NCBI GenBank assembly: GCA_023459795.1
Contig: JAEWSP010000008.1
Location: 24,905 to 88,904, forward strand
DNA from: Bacillota bacterium
GTDB taxonomy: Bacteria; Bacillota_I; Bacilli_A; RFN20; CAG-288
Reading direction: 5' to 3'
Length of the DNA: 64,000 nt
Below are positions 49,794 through 57,864 of this stretch, piece by piece (positions within the stretch are counted from its first letter, which is position 1; every line of letters starts with the position of its first letter). Position numbers and translations under genes: made by a program. The notes under the pieces were generated by a model. The model ran no database searches and was not told the origin of the DNA. It saw only the letters and a program-made list of their open reading frames with translations.

Positions 49794-50195
49794 TTACCAG
49801 ACGAAGGCGAGGACTTCTCCGCCGATGTGAGCCTTGCGGGCTTCCTTGTCGGTAAGAATTCCCTGCGAAGTCGAGATGATTGCAATTCCGAGACCATTGA
49901 AGACTCTCGGAAGATTGTCGGCAGCGACGTTGACGCGAAGACCCGGCTTGGAGATTCTCCGAAGGCCGGAAATAACGGAATTGTGACGGGAATCGTACTT
50001 CAGCGTGATCGTCAGAGTCTTATACGGCTTGTTCTCTTCCTGCTTGGAAGAATAATCCATGATGAAGCCCTCACTCTTGAGGATCTTCGCGATGGACTCA
50101 TTCATCTTAGAGGTCGGAAGGGAAACGGATTCGGCCTTGCTGTTGACCGCATTGTGGATGCGGGCAAGTAAGTCAGCAATAGTATCATTAACCAT
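49794..50195 (-). CDS. rpsH: 30S ribosomal protein S8
   Basis: The 133-residue protein binds helix 21 of 16S rRNA. VNDTIADLLARIHNAV and the end GIAIISTSQGILTDKEARKAHIGGEVLAFVW are signatures; length is normal and no tail is present. Confidence 0.97.
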   Translation of the reverse strand: MVNDTIADLLARIHNAVNSKAESVSLPTSKMNESIAKILKSEGFIMDYSSKQEENKPYKTLTITLKYDSRHNSVISGLRRISKPGLRVNVAADNLPRVFNGLGIAIISTSQGILTDKEARKAHIGGEVLAFVW

Positions 50196-50218
50196 TGTGT
50201 TTTTTCTCCTTTCCCAAA

Positions 50219-50407
50219 CTACCAGGAAGACTTATGCATTCCGGGGATCTCACCCTTGTAGGCGAGCTCGCGGAGGCAGATACGGCAAAGTCCGAACTCC
50301 TTGATAACACCATGGACACGTCCACACCGCTTGCAGCGGGTGTAGTTCTGAGTCTTCGGGTGCTTCTTCGGATTCTGCCACTTAACAATCAAAGCTTTTC
50401 TTGCCAT
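50219..50407 (-). CDS. rpsN: 30S ribosomal protein S14, zinc-binding type
   Basis: The 62-residue protein is the short S14 type with two Cys-x2-Cys pairs (YTRCKRCGR and GLCRICLRE) that bind zinc. This form is typical of Bacillota. GGAGA lies before the ATG. Confidence 0.97.
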   Translation of the reverse strand: MARKALIVKWQNPKKHPKTQNYTRCKRCGRVHGVIKEFGLCRICLRELAYKGEIPGMHKSSW

Positions 50408-50421
50408 GACCTATCTCTCCT

Positions 50422-51033
50422 TTACTTCTGGAACGGCATTCCGAGAGCCTTGAGAAGGTAATAAGCCTCCTTATCGGTCTTGGCCGTAGTGACAATGATG
50501 ATATCCATACCCTGGGTACGGCTCACCTTGTCGAAGACGATCTCAGGGAAGATGATCTGTTCCTTGACGCCGGTGGAATAGTTTCCACGGCCATCGAAGG
50601 AATCGTTGCTGATACCGCGGAAATCACGAACCCGCGGGAGATCGATGTTGACAAACTTATCGAAGAAATCGTACATACGGTTACGACGGAGCGTCACCAT
50701 GACGCCGACCGGCTGTCCTTCACGGAGCTTGAAGTTCGCGATGGACTTTCTGGCCTTCGTCACGACCGGATGCTGTCCGGCGATGGCGGTCATCTCATTG
50801 ACGGCCTCTTCGACGTTCTTCTCATTGTCGCCAGCCTGTCCGAGTCTCATGTTGAGGATAACCTTAACAAGCTTCGGGCATTCCATGATGGAAGAGTACT
50901 TGAACTCCTTCATCATTGCCGGGACAACTTCCTTCTCGTACTGATCCAGTAATCGGGAGACGATCTGGGCCTTCTGATTGCCTTTGGAATGTGCCTTCTT
51001 AACGGAGGCAACGTTTTTCTTTACTTCAGCCAT
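50422..51033 (-). CDS. rplE: 50S ribosomal protein L5
   Basis: The 203-residue protein binds 5S rRNA. ECPKLVKVILNMRLGQAG and DLPRVRDFRGIS are signatures. The N-terminus has about 20 extra residues (MAEVKKNVASVKK...) compared with the common form of about 180. Confidence 0.97.
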   Translation of the reverse strand: MAEVKKNVASVKKAHSKGNQKAQIVSRLLDQYEKEVVPAMMKEFKYSSIMECPKLVKVILNMRLGQAGDNEKNVEEAVNEMTAIAGQHPVVTKARKSIANFKLREGQPVGVMVTLRRNRMYDFFDKFVNIDLPRVRDFRGISNDSFDGRGNYSTGVKEQIIFPEIVFDKVSRTQGMDIIIVTTAKTDKEAYYLLKALGMPFQK

Positions 51034-51044
51034 TGTGTCTCTCC

Positions 51045-51353
51045 TTACTTGATCTCAGTATTGCTCTTCTTGGCGATGCGGACTTTCTTACCGCCCTTCT
51101 CCTTGAGAGCAACCTTGGTGGCCTTGCCGGACTTGGCATCGACCAGGGCGACGTTTGAGACGTCGACCGGAAGAGTCTTGTCGACAATGCTTCCCTTCGG
51201 ATTCTGCTGATTCGGCTTAACGTGCTTTTTCACAACGTTGACGCCTTCAACAAGAACCTGATGAGTCTTCGGAAGGGCCTTGACGACCTTTCCCTTGACT
51301 CCCTTGTCATCACCGCTGATGACGATCACGGTATCGCCGGTTTTGATTTTCAT
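51045..51353 (-). CDS. rplX: 50S ribosomal protein L24
   Basis: The 102-residue protein is an assembly initiator of the 50S subunit. KTGDTVIVISGDDKGVKGKV is the KOW motif, and the length is normal. It lies 23 bases after rplN. Confidence 0.97.
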   Translation of the reverse strand: MKIKTGDTVIVISGDDKGVKGKVVKALPKTHQVLVEGVNVVKKHVKPNQQNPKGSIVDKTLPVDVSNVALVDAKSGKATKVALKEKGGKKVRIAKKSNTEIK

Positions 51354-51376
51354 GATTTTTCCAATCCTCCTAGTGA

Positions 51377-51751
51377 TTACAGGACCTCGACAGCAAGCGA
51401 GACAATCTTCATGTACTTGTCGCCCTTGTCACGGAGCTCACGGGCGACCGGTCCGAAGACACGGGTACCCTTCGGAGTGCCGTCGTCGTTGATGAGGACA
51501 ACGGCATTGTCATCGAAGCGGATGGTGCTTCCATCAGCTCTCTGATAGCCCTTCTTCACACGGACGATAACGCCCTTAACAACATCACCCTTCTTAACCT
51601 TACCATTCGGGATGGCATCCTTGACCGAGCAGACGACGACATCGCCGACTCCGCTCGACTTGCGGAAGGATCCACCGAGAAGACGGAATACCTTGACGGA
51701 ACGGGCGCCGGAGTTATCGGCGACGACCAAACTGGTCTCATTCTCAATCAT
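51377..51751 (-). CDS. rplN: 50S ribosomal protein L14
   Basis: The 124-residue protein lies at the subunit interface. SLVVADNSGARSVKVFRLLGG and PKGTRVFGPVARELRDK are signatures. Length is within one or two residues of the family norm, with no tail. Confidence 0.97.
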   Translation of the reverse strand: MIENETSLVVADNSGARSVKVFRLLGGSFRKSSGVGDVVVCSVKDAIPNGKVKKGDVVKGVIVRVKKGYQRADGSTIRFDDNAVVLINDDGTPKGTRVFGPVARELRDKGDKYMKIVSLAVEVL

Positions 51752-51754
51752 GGA

Positions 51755-52033
51755 CTATTCTCCCTTCTTGACGATCTTGATGAGGCGGAACCGCTTATCG
51801 TGGGATAACGGACGGCACTCCTCGAAGATAACAACATCGCCAACCTTGGCTTCGCTGTTGCGATCGTCAACCTTGTACTTCTTACGGACAGAGACACGCT
51901 TCTTGTAGACCGGATGAACCGAATAGGTCTCCGTCTCGACAACGATGGTCTTCTGCATCTTCGCAGAGACAACGATGCCCTGAAGCTGTCTTCTAACCGA
52001 GGTCTTGATGACCTGCTTATTTTCTTCAGCCAT
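51755..52033 (-). CDS. rpsQ: 30S ribosomal protein S17
   Basis: The 92-residue protein binds the 5' domain of 16S rRNA. RRQLQGIVVSAKMQKTIVVETETYSVHPVYKKRVSVRKKYKVDD is the OB-fold core. A short MAEENK start is shared with other proteins of this cluster. Confidence 0.97.
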   Translation of the reverse strand: MAEENKQVIKTSVRRQLQGIVVSAKMQKTIVVETETYSVHPVYKKRVSVRKKYKVDDRNSEAKVGDVVIFEECRPLSHDKRFRLIKIVKKGE

Positions 52034-52047
52034 GTTATGACCTCCTC

Positions 52048-52266
52048 CTACTTCGCCTTGGCGGCATTAACCGCTGCGGCCTTTTTCCGTTCATTCTGAA
52101 CGGTCATGCATTTCGCGATATCCTTGCGGGTAACCGTGATCTTGCTTCCATTATCGAGCTGACCGGCCCGGGCCTGGAAACGGAGGGCAAGAAGAGCGCC
52201 CTTCAGTTCCGTGACCTTGCTAGCGAGGTCTTTATCCGATAACTTTCTGATTTCATCGATTGTCAT
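52048..52266 (-). CDS. rpmC: 50S ribosomal protein L29
   Basis: The 72-residue helical protein lies by the exit tunnel. EIRKLSDKDLASKVTELKGALLALRFQ and ITVTRKDIAKCMTV match the family; a short Lys/Ala tail follows. It is adjacent to rplP with two bases between. Confidence 0.95.
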   Translation of the reverse strand: MTIDEIRKLSDKDLASKVTELKGALLALRFQARAGQLDNGSKITVTRKDIAKCMTVQNERKKAAAVNAAKAK

Positions 52267-52268
52267 AG

Positions 52269-52700
52269 TTATTTAGCCTCGCCTTTCTTCTCATCGCCCT
52301 TCTTGACGACATGAGACTTGACGGAAAGCTTATATCCGGCCTGATGAAGAGCCTCTTTGGCATCTGCATCCGGAACTCCGCCCATCTCGAAGAGGACGGT
52401 TCCCTTATCGACAACAGCCCACCATCCGTCGACAGTACCTTTTCCGTTACCCATACGGACCTCAGCAGGCTTCTTCGTGATTCCCATGTACGGGAAGATA
52501 CGGATGTAAAGGCTGCCGGTCTTCTTGGTGAAACGAGAGAGGACAACACGGGCGGACTCAATCTGCTTATTGGAGATATATCCGGTCTCAGTGGCAATAA
52601 GGCCAAAGTTTCCGAATGCCACCGTGTTGCCACGGCTAGCCTCTCCGCGAGGGCGGACGAGGTGGCTTCTTCTCCACTTCATTCTTTTAGGCTGTAACAT
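52269..52700 (-). CDS. rplP: 50S ribosomal protein L16
   Basis: The 143-residue protein lies near the A-site tRNA. MLQPKRMKWRRSHLVRPRGEASRGNTVAFGNFGL is the conserved start and FTKKTGSLYIRIFPYMGITKKPAEVRMGNGKG the core. Length is normal; it is two bases from rpsC. Confidence 0.97.
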   Translation of the reverse strand: MLQPKRMKWRRSHLVRPRGEASRGNTVAFGNFGLIATETGYISNKQIESARVVLSRFTKKTGSLYIRIFPYMGITKKPAEVRMGNGKGTVDGWWAVVDKGTVLFEMGGVPDADAKEALHQAGYKLSVKSHVVKKGDEKKGEAK

Positions 52701-52702
52701 CG

Positions 52703-53500
52703 TTATTCTCCTTTCGTCTCGCCGTTAACCTTGTTTTCAGGGGTAACAGCAGGAGTAGCAGACCGCGGAGCAGAGTGGAAACCATTGTTTCCTCTGTTGC
52801 TCGGGCCGCGGAACGGACGACGTCCGAACTTCGGCTCCGGACGGCGATCTCTGAGTTCCTTGTAGTTTTCCGGAAGAGCAATCCAGACCTTGACACCGAT
52901 GACACCATAGATGGTGTGGGCCGGGATGTAAGCATAGTCGATGACCTGACGAAGCGTCATAAGGCCAAGGGCGCCTTCCTTGTATTCTTCATAGCGGGCG
53001 ATTTCAGCGCCGTTGAGACGGCCCTTGCACATAGTCTTGCAACCAAGTGCACCGGCTCTCATGACTCTCTGAATGGCCTTCTTCTGAACGATACGGGAAG
53101 ATCCACGATCTTCGATCTGCTTGGCGATGTCTTTGGCGACAAGGACAGCATCGAGATCCGGATTCTTGATTTCGACAACTTCGATGGACGGCTTCTCATC
53201 ATGCTTCTTCAGCATCTTGGTGAGAGCAGCCTGGTAAACCTTGAGATCGGCACCATCAGCGCCGAGGACCTTGGCAACCTGGGAAGCAAAGATCGAAATC
53301 TTGACAGCCTTACGGACTCTCTCGATATTGATGTGGCTTAAGCCGCAATCCTTGGTGTTAAGCGCCTTTTCGAGATACTTACGGATTTCGACATCTTCGT
53401 TAAGGAAGTCGCCGAAGTCCTTCTTGTCCGCATACCAATGGCTCTCCCAATCCCGGTTAATACCAAGACGGAGTCCATTCGGATTAACTTTCTGACCCAT
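52703..53500 (-). CDS. rpsC: 30S ribosomal protein S3 with C-terminal extension
   Basis: The 265-residue protein has the KH domain and the C-terminal S3 domain (GRLNGAEIARYEEYKEGALGLMTLRQVIDYAY). The normal family length is about 215-220; here about 45 extra residues rich in Arg, Gly, Asn, Pro and Ser follow the EPKFGRR region. S3 shapes the mRNA entry channel, as does S5, which has a similar Arg/Gly-rich tail. Confidence 0.96.
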   Translation of the reverse strand: MGQKVNPNGLRLGINRDWESHWYADKKDFGDFLNEDVEIRKYLEKALNTKDCGLSHINIERVRKAVKISIFASQVAKVLGADGADLKVYQAALTKMLKKHDEKPSIEVVEIKNPDLDAVLVAKDIAKQIEDRGSSRIVQKKAIQRVMRAGALGCKTMCKGRLNGAEIARYEEYKEGALGLMTLRQVIDYAYIPAHTIYGVIGVKVWIALPENYKELRDRRPEPKFGRRPFRGPSNRGNNGFHSAPRSATPAVTPENKVNGETKGE

Positions 53501-53505
53501 AGGTT

Positions 53506-54054
53506 TTACTTAGCCTCCCGATTCTTGACGGTCACATAGATGTTGGACCATCTCTTGACCAAGCCCGAGGCAGAACCCTTAGCACGAGGCTGGATTCTCT
53601 TGAGCTTGAGAGCATCGCCGGCGGAAATCTCGGCGACATATAAGGATTCTTCGTTCATCTTGAAGTTGTTGAGGGCATTGGCGGCAGCAGAAGCGATAAG
53701 CTTCTTGACAGCCTTGGCGCAAGCCTTCGGGCAATTCTCCAGGATGGCATAAGCATCCTCGACGTCCTTTCCGCGGACAAGATCCAGAACAAGTCTGACC
53801 TTTCTCGGAGTGGCGCCGTAGTTCAGAAGCTGAGCTCTGGCCGCAGTGGCTAACGGCTTGGCTTCCTTCGTTTCGGCCTTCTTCTCAACCTTCTTGGCAA
53901 CCGGCTTAGCAGCTTCCGTGGCAGGCTTCTTGACAGCCTTGACTTCAGCCTTCTTAGCAACCGGAGCAGTAGCCTTCTTGGCGGCCGGCTTCTTGGCGGC
54001 CGGCTTCTTCTCAGCGGTCTTCGCCGCTACTTTGGTTTTCTTTTCTTCTGCCAT
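53506..54054 (-). CDS. rplV: 50S ribosomal protein L22 with long N-terminal extension
   Basis: At 182 residues this L22 is about 70 longer than usual. The normal core begins near residue 68 (LATAARAQLLNYGATPRKVRLVLDLVRGKDV) and ends with the IQPRAKGSASGLVKRW loop region that lines the exit tunnel. The extension consists almost only of Ala, Lys, Pro, Val, Glu and Thr in PAAKK-type repeats, like histone-H1 tails. The only start with a ribosome binding site is the one before the extension. Confidence 0.95.
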   Translation of the reverse strand: MAEEKKTKVAAKTAEKKPAAKKPAAKKATAPVAKKAEVKAVKKPATEAAKPVAKKVEKKAETKEAKPLATAARAQLLNYGATPRKVRLVLDLVRGKDVEDAYAILENCPKACAKAVKKLIASAAANALNNFKMNEESLYVAEISAGDALKLKRIQPRAKGSASGLVKRWSNIYVTVKNREAK

Positions 54055-54065
54055 GATCGATCTCC

Positions 54066-54410
54066 TTACTTAGCAGCCGGAGCAGCCGGTTTGGCGGCAG
54101 CTGCCGGTGCAGCTGCTGCTGCAGCGGCCGGAGCGGCTGTTTCGACATCCGTGCCGGAACGATGGTGAGTGAACGTTCTAGTGAACGCAAATTCGCCAAG
54201 CTTATGTCCGACCATATCTTCCGTAACATAGACCGGAACGAACACATGTCCGTTGTGGACAGAAATCGTATGCTCCAGGAAATCCGGGAAGATGGTGCTT
54301 CTGCGGCTCCAGGTCTTGATGATTTCCTTCTTACCGGCATTATTCTGCTCCTGAACCTTCTTGAGGAGCTTGGGATCGCAATACGGTCCCTTCTTTAAGC
54401 TTCTAGACAT
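54066..54410 (-). CDS. rpsS: 30S ribosomal protein S19 with Ala-rich C-terminal tail
   Basis: The 114-residue protein is S19 of the 30S head. MSRSLKKGPYCDPKLLKKV and GHKLGEFAFTRTFTHHR are signatures. About 25 residues of Ala, Pro and Lys follow the usual end, where the family length is about 92. Confidence 0.96.
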   Translation of the reverse strand: MSRSLKKGPYCDPKLLKKVQEQNNAGKKEIIKTWSRRSTIFPDFLEHTISVHNGHVFVPVYVTEDMVGHKLGEFAFTRTFTHHRSGTDVETAAPAAAAAAAPAAAAKPAAPAAK

Positions 54411-54430
54411 TGATTATTACTCCTCCTGGT

Positions 54431-55261
54431 TTACTTGCCGTTTCTGCGACGGACAATGAGATGATTGGTTCTAGCCTTCGGATCACGAGTCTTGACACCC
54501 ATGAGACGTCTGCCCCACGGAGAGCGAGGTGCATCGTGTCCAACAGGGCACTTACCTTCACCGCCGCCGTGCGGATGGTCATTCGGGTTCATGGCAGCAC
54601 CACGGACGGTCGGGCGTTCGCCTAACCAACGGGTCTTGCCGGCTTTTCCCTTGTGGACAAGGTTGAAGTCATCATTGCCAACCATACCGATAGTGGCACG
54701 GCAGTCATTGAGGACCTTACGAACTTCGCCAGAAGAGAGACGGATCGTCGTGTAGCGGGCTTCGTGTCCTAAGATCTGGGCACCCGTTCCAGCAGCACGG
54801 CAGGCCTGTCCGCCCTTGCCGGGCTCAAGCTCGACATTGTGGACCATGATACCTTCCGGAATGTTGCCAATTTCCATGGCATTTCCGGTCGAGACGGCAC
54901 CGGCCTTGCCATCGGAGACCTTGGCGCCAACTTCTAAGCCCTTCGGGCAAAGGATATAGCGCTTGGTTCCGTTAACATTGACCAATAAGGCAATGCGGCA
55001 GTTGCGGTTCGGATCGTATTCGATAGCCTTGACAGTAGACTGAACTTCTCCAGCTCTCTTGAAGTCAATGACACGATACCGTCTCTTGTTTCCACCGCCG
55101 ATGTGACGGCAGGTGATGAAGCCCTGGTTGTTTCTTCCACCAGTCTTTCCTAACGGTTTGGTCAAAGCTTTTTCAGGAGCCTTATTGGTGAGATCCTTGG
55201 AAGACATCGTAGTAAGATGTCTCATTCCAGGAGTCATCGCGTGATAATACTTGATCGCCAT
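54431..55261 (-). CDS. rplB: 50S ribosomal protein L2
   Basis: The 276-residue protein is essential for subunit joining and the peptidyl-transferase centre. GGRNNQGFITCRHIGGGNKRRYRVIDFKR and the conserved RGAAMNPNDHPHGGGEGKCPVG region with the functional histidine are present. Length is normal, no tail. Confidence 0.97.
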   Translation of the reverse strand: MAIKYYHAMTPGMRHLTTMSSKDLTNKAPEKALTKPLGKTGGRNNQGFITCRHIGGGNKRRYRVIDFKRAGEVQSTVKAIEYDPNRNCRIALLVNVNGTKRYILCPKGLEVGAKVSDGKAGAVSTGNAMEIGNIPEGIMVHNVELEPGKGGQACRAAGTGAQILGHEARYTTIRLSSGEVRKVLNDCRATIGMVGNDDFNLVHKGKAGKTRWLGERPTVRGAAMNPNDHPHGGGEGKCPVGHDAPRSPWGRRLMGVKTRDPKARTNHLIVRRRNGK

Positions 55262-55290
55262 GATTGTTTATCTCCTATACCTTGCTTGAT

Positions 55291-55755
55291 CTACTTAGCT
55301 TTCTTATCTTCAACCGGAGCTTCGTTAGACTTCATTTCTTCAGAAGCAAGAGCATTCTGGATCTTGCCAATGTTGAAGGAAGCATCGAAACGGACGGTGG
55401 CCTTCTTGTAATCCGGAAGCTTTCCGGAATACTTGCCGACACGGCGGTTCTTGCCGGTCTTGTTCTGCGTGTTGACGCTCTTAACCTTAGCCTGGAAGAG
55501 AGCTTCAATAGCAGCCTTGATCTCCATCTTGGTGGCAGTCTTGCTGACCGCGAAGACAAGGGCATTGTCCTTGTCCTGGAGAGCCTGAGTCTGCTCGCTA
55601 ACAATCTGATACTTCAGGATTCCGTAGTCCTTGTCAATCACCGGACGGGTGATATAAGGCTTGACTTCGGGTTCCTTCTTCTCGGCCTTAACGGCCTTCT
55701 TGGCTACCGGCTTCTTTTCTTCGGCAACCGGAGCGACTTTCTTTTCGTCAGCCAT
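55291..55755 (-). CDS. rplW: 50S ribosomal protein L23 with N- and C-terminal extensions
   Basis: At 154 residues this L23 is about 55 longer than usual. The core (VIDKDYGILKYQIVSEQTQALQDKDNALVFAVSKTATKMEIKAAIEALF) is preceded by about 35 Lys/Ala/Pro/Glu residues and followed by about 18 acidic and basic ones. L23 is the docking site of trigger factor and SRP at the exit tunnel. Its ATG shares one base with the rplD stop. Confidence 0.95.
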   Translation of the reverse strand: MADEKKVAPVAEEKKPVAKKAVKAEKKEPEVKPYITRPVIDKDYGILKYQIVSEQTQALQDKDNALVFAVSKTATKMEIKAAIEALFQAKVKSVNTQNKTGKNRRVGKYSGKLPDYKKATVRFDASFNIGKIQNALASEEMKSNEAPVEDKKAK

Positions 55756-56405
55756 TACTTAGCTTCCTCCTCTTCCTCAACCGGAAGCACACCCTTCTCC
55801 AGGATGAGCTTGTTGGCATTCAGAATGTCATAGACCGAGAGATTGTCGGCCGTGGTCAGAACAACGTTCGGAAGGTTCTTGGCAGCCTTGATGAGGTTCT
55901 CATCAGCCTGGCTAAGAACGATCAGGTTCTTCTTCTCGTCTCCGCCGAAGGCAGCAAGTGCCTTGACGAAGTCCTTGGTCTTAGCAGAAGCGAATTCCTT
56001 CTCGTCATCAAGAACGATGAGGTTCTTGTTGGCGACTTTGTCGGAGAGAGCAGAGAAGAAGGCAATTTCATGCTCCTTCTTGTTCATCGACAGCTTGAAG
56101 GACTGCTGTCCGTTCGGGCCGAAGACGATGCCACCATGTCTCCAGAGCGGAGAATTGGCCGTACCTGCACGGGCATGACCGGTTCCCTTCTGGTTCCAAG
56201 GCTTACGGTTGGATCCGTGAACGATGTCACGGGTAAGCGTATGGGCAGTGGCGACTCTCCGATTGGAAAGGTCGACACGAACCGCACGCTGAACGACGAC
56301 TTCATTGACTTCGGCGCCAAACATGTCTTCCGGAAGTACGACCTCACCGACCTTCTTGCCGGCGAAGTCAACCACCGGCCACGTGAGTTTCTTTTCGTTT
56401 GCCAT
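55755..56405 (-). CDS. rplD: 50S ribosomal protein L4
   Basis: The 216-residue protein lines the exit tunnel; in E. coli it also represses the S10 operon. SNRRVATAHTLTRDIVHGSNRKPWNQKGTGHARAGTANSPLWRHGG is the conserved loop. The C-terminus ends in VEEEEEAK, an unusual acidic tail. AGGAG precedes the ATG. Confidence 0.97.
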   Translation of the reverse strand: MANEKKLTWPVVDFAGKKVGEVVLPEDMFGAEVNEVVVQRAVRVDLSNRRVATAHTLTRDIVHGSNRKPWNQKGTGHARAGTANSPLWRHGGIVFGPNGQQSFKLSMNKKEHEIAFFSALSDKVANKNLIVLDDEKEFASAKTKDFVKALAAFGGDEKKNLIVLSQADENLIKAAKNLPNVVLTTADNLSVYDILNANKLILEKGVLPVEEEEEAK

Positions 56406-56423
56406 AATGATTGTTCTTCTCCT

Positions 56424-57212
56424 TTACTTCTTGCCGTTGGCCTTCTTAAGAGCCTTGGAGCCAGACTTGAGAGCCTTGGCCGGACCCTTGGAAGCCAGAA
56501 TAGCAGATTCCTTCTTGTCGATATCCGAGACCGTTTCCTTAGTGTAATCAACGATCGGAGAAGCGACAAACTTCGGCTTAGCGGTACGGACGGTAGTGCG
56601 GATCTTGATGATGGAATAGTCCGGTCCTGGGACGGAGCCACGGATCAGCATAACGTTCTTGGTAGGATCGATGGAGACGATGGCAAGGTGAAGAACGGTA
56701 CGAGTCTTCGGTCTCCACTGTCCGCTCATAACACGGAACTTGTGAATACGGTTGTTCGTACGGCCGTTGGTAGCAAGGGAGCCGACCTGTCTGTGATAGC
56801 CGGAACCATGTCCCTTCGGACCGATGGTGTAGTGATAGTGCTTGATGACGCCGCTGTAGCCATGACCCTTGGAGAGTCCGGTAACATCGACCATCTCGCC
56901 AGCGGTGAAGGCAGTGGCATCGACGGAGGATCCGACTTCGTGGTTGCCATAGATCTCATCGCCTTCGATCTCACGGATGAAGTACTTCGGAGTAGTATTG
57001 GCCTTCTTGGCAATACCAATCTCCGGCTTCGTGGCGCGGGATTCCTTCTTGTCTTCATAACCTACTTGAAGAGCTTCGTAGCCATCCTTCTCCTTGGTCT
57101 TCTTCTGAAGGACGACGTTCGGAAGGACTTCAACGACAGTGACCGGATACATGGAGCCGTCTTCAGCGAAGACGGAAGTCATGCCGATCTTTCTTCCGAT
57201 GATGGATTTCAT
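56424..57212 (-). CDS. rplC: 50S ribosomal protein L3
   Basis: The 262-residue protein is an early assembly protein reaching the peptidyl-transferase centre. KSIIGRKIGMTSVFAEDGSMYPVTVVE and KGHGYSGVIKHYHYTIGPKGHGSGYHRQVGSLA are signatures. About 45 residues follow the usual end, with a Lys/Ala/Ser-rich last part. It lies 22 bases after rpsJ. Confidence 0.97.
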   Translation of the reverse strand: MKSIIGRKIGMTSVFAEDGSMYPVTVVEVLPNVVLQKKTKEKDGYEALQVGYEDKKESRATKPEIGIAKKANTTPKYFIREIEGDEIYGNHEVGSSVDATAFTAGEMVDVTGLSKGHGYSGVIKHYHYTIGPKGHGSGYHRQVGSLATNGRTNNRIHKFRVMSGQWRPKTRTVLHLAIVSIDPTKNVMLIRGSVPGPDYSIIKIRTTVRTAKPKFVASPIVDYTKETVSDIDKKESAILASKGPAKALKSGSKALKKANGKK

Positions 57213-57234
57213 AAACTGTTAGTGCCTCCTATGG

Positions 57235-57546
57235 TTACAGTTTGATCTCAACATCGACTCCAGCAGGAAGCTCGAGGTTCTTCAGAACATCGATGGTCTG
57301 CTTAGTCGGGCGGTTGATGTCAATAAGTCTCTTGTGAGTACGGATCTCGAACTGCTCACGGGAATCCTTATCAACGAACGGCGAACGGAGAATGGTGAAG
57401 ATCTGCTTTTCGGTCGGAAGCGGAATCGGGCCAACAACGGTGGCGCCGGTCTTCTTCGCAGCCTCGACAATCTTCGCGACAGCCTGGTCAAGGACCTTGT
57501 GATCATAGCCCTTGAGACGAATACGGATCGATTTAGAATCTGCCAT
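57235..57546 (-). CDS. rpsJ: 30S ribosomal protein S10
   Basis: The 103-residue protein is the first of the long ribosomal operon. SIRIRLKGYDHKVLDQAVAKIVEAAKKTGA and GPIPLPTEKQIFTILRSPFVDKDSREQFEIRTHKRLIDI are signatures. The start at 57546 has AAAGGAGG nine bases upstream; an in-frame upstream extension lies in the structured leader and is not used. Confidence 0.97.
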   Translation of the reverse strand: MADSKSIRIRLKGYDHKVLDQAVAKIVEAAKKTGATVVGPIPLPTEKQIFTILRSPFVDKDSREQFEIRTHKRLIDINRPTKQTIDVLKNLELPAGVDVEIKL

Positions 57547-57677
57547 TTGTGATACCTCCTTTACCCAAGATCTAGTTTGGGTTTCCGTTCCGTGCGAATT
57601 ACCCGAATACGTTAACAACCCTGTTGGGCGTTTCGGCAACTTCGCACATCAATACGGGCTGATATGGCAATCAGCGT
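57547..57677 (-). promoter_or_regulatory. Structured leader of the S10 operon
   Basis: The leader of about 130 nt can form a long hairpin between 57592 and 57647 (GTGCGAA with TTCGCAC, then TTGCCGAA with TTCGGGTAA) and a second hairpin at 57563-57582 (ACCCAA/TTGGGT) ending just before AAAGGAGG. In other bacteria S10 leaders bind L4 or other products for feedback; here that is an inference from position and structure. Confidence 0.55.
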
Positions 57678-57683
57678 GTTCTA

Positions 57684-57712
57684 GTTTACCTGCTGGGTCA
57701 ACCTAAGTCAAT
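57684..57712 (-). promoter_or_regulatory. Promoter of the S10-spc-alpha cluster
   Basis: On the minus strand TTGACT (57712-57707) and TAAACT (57689-57684) are 17 bases apart. No other strong promoter was seen between the genes down to rplQ, and spacers there are short, so one long transcript is likely. Confidence 0.75.
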
Positions 57713-57849
57713 CTTTTTTTATTCTTTTTTCAAGCTTATTAATATATAGGATATATAGGGGCCTAAGAAATAGCAACCCTTATCCGCGTTTCCGGCTCCG
57801 TTTTTCAGCCCTGATCTGCTTTTCCTAGACGTTCCCGGCTTCTTTGGAA

Positions 57850-57855
57850 TAGAAT
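57850..57855 (+). promoter_or_regulatory. -10 element of the SAM-fold protein gene (leaderless)
   Basis: TAGAAT at 57850-57855 lies nine bases before the ATG at 57865 with no Shine-Dalgarno sequence between. Confidence 0.5.
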
Positions 57856-57864
57856 AAGTGCATC

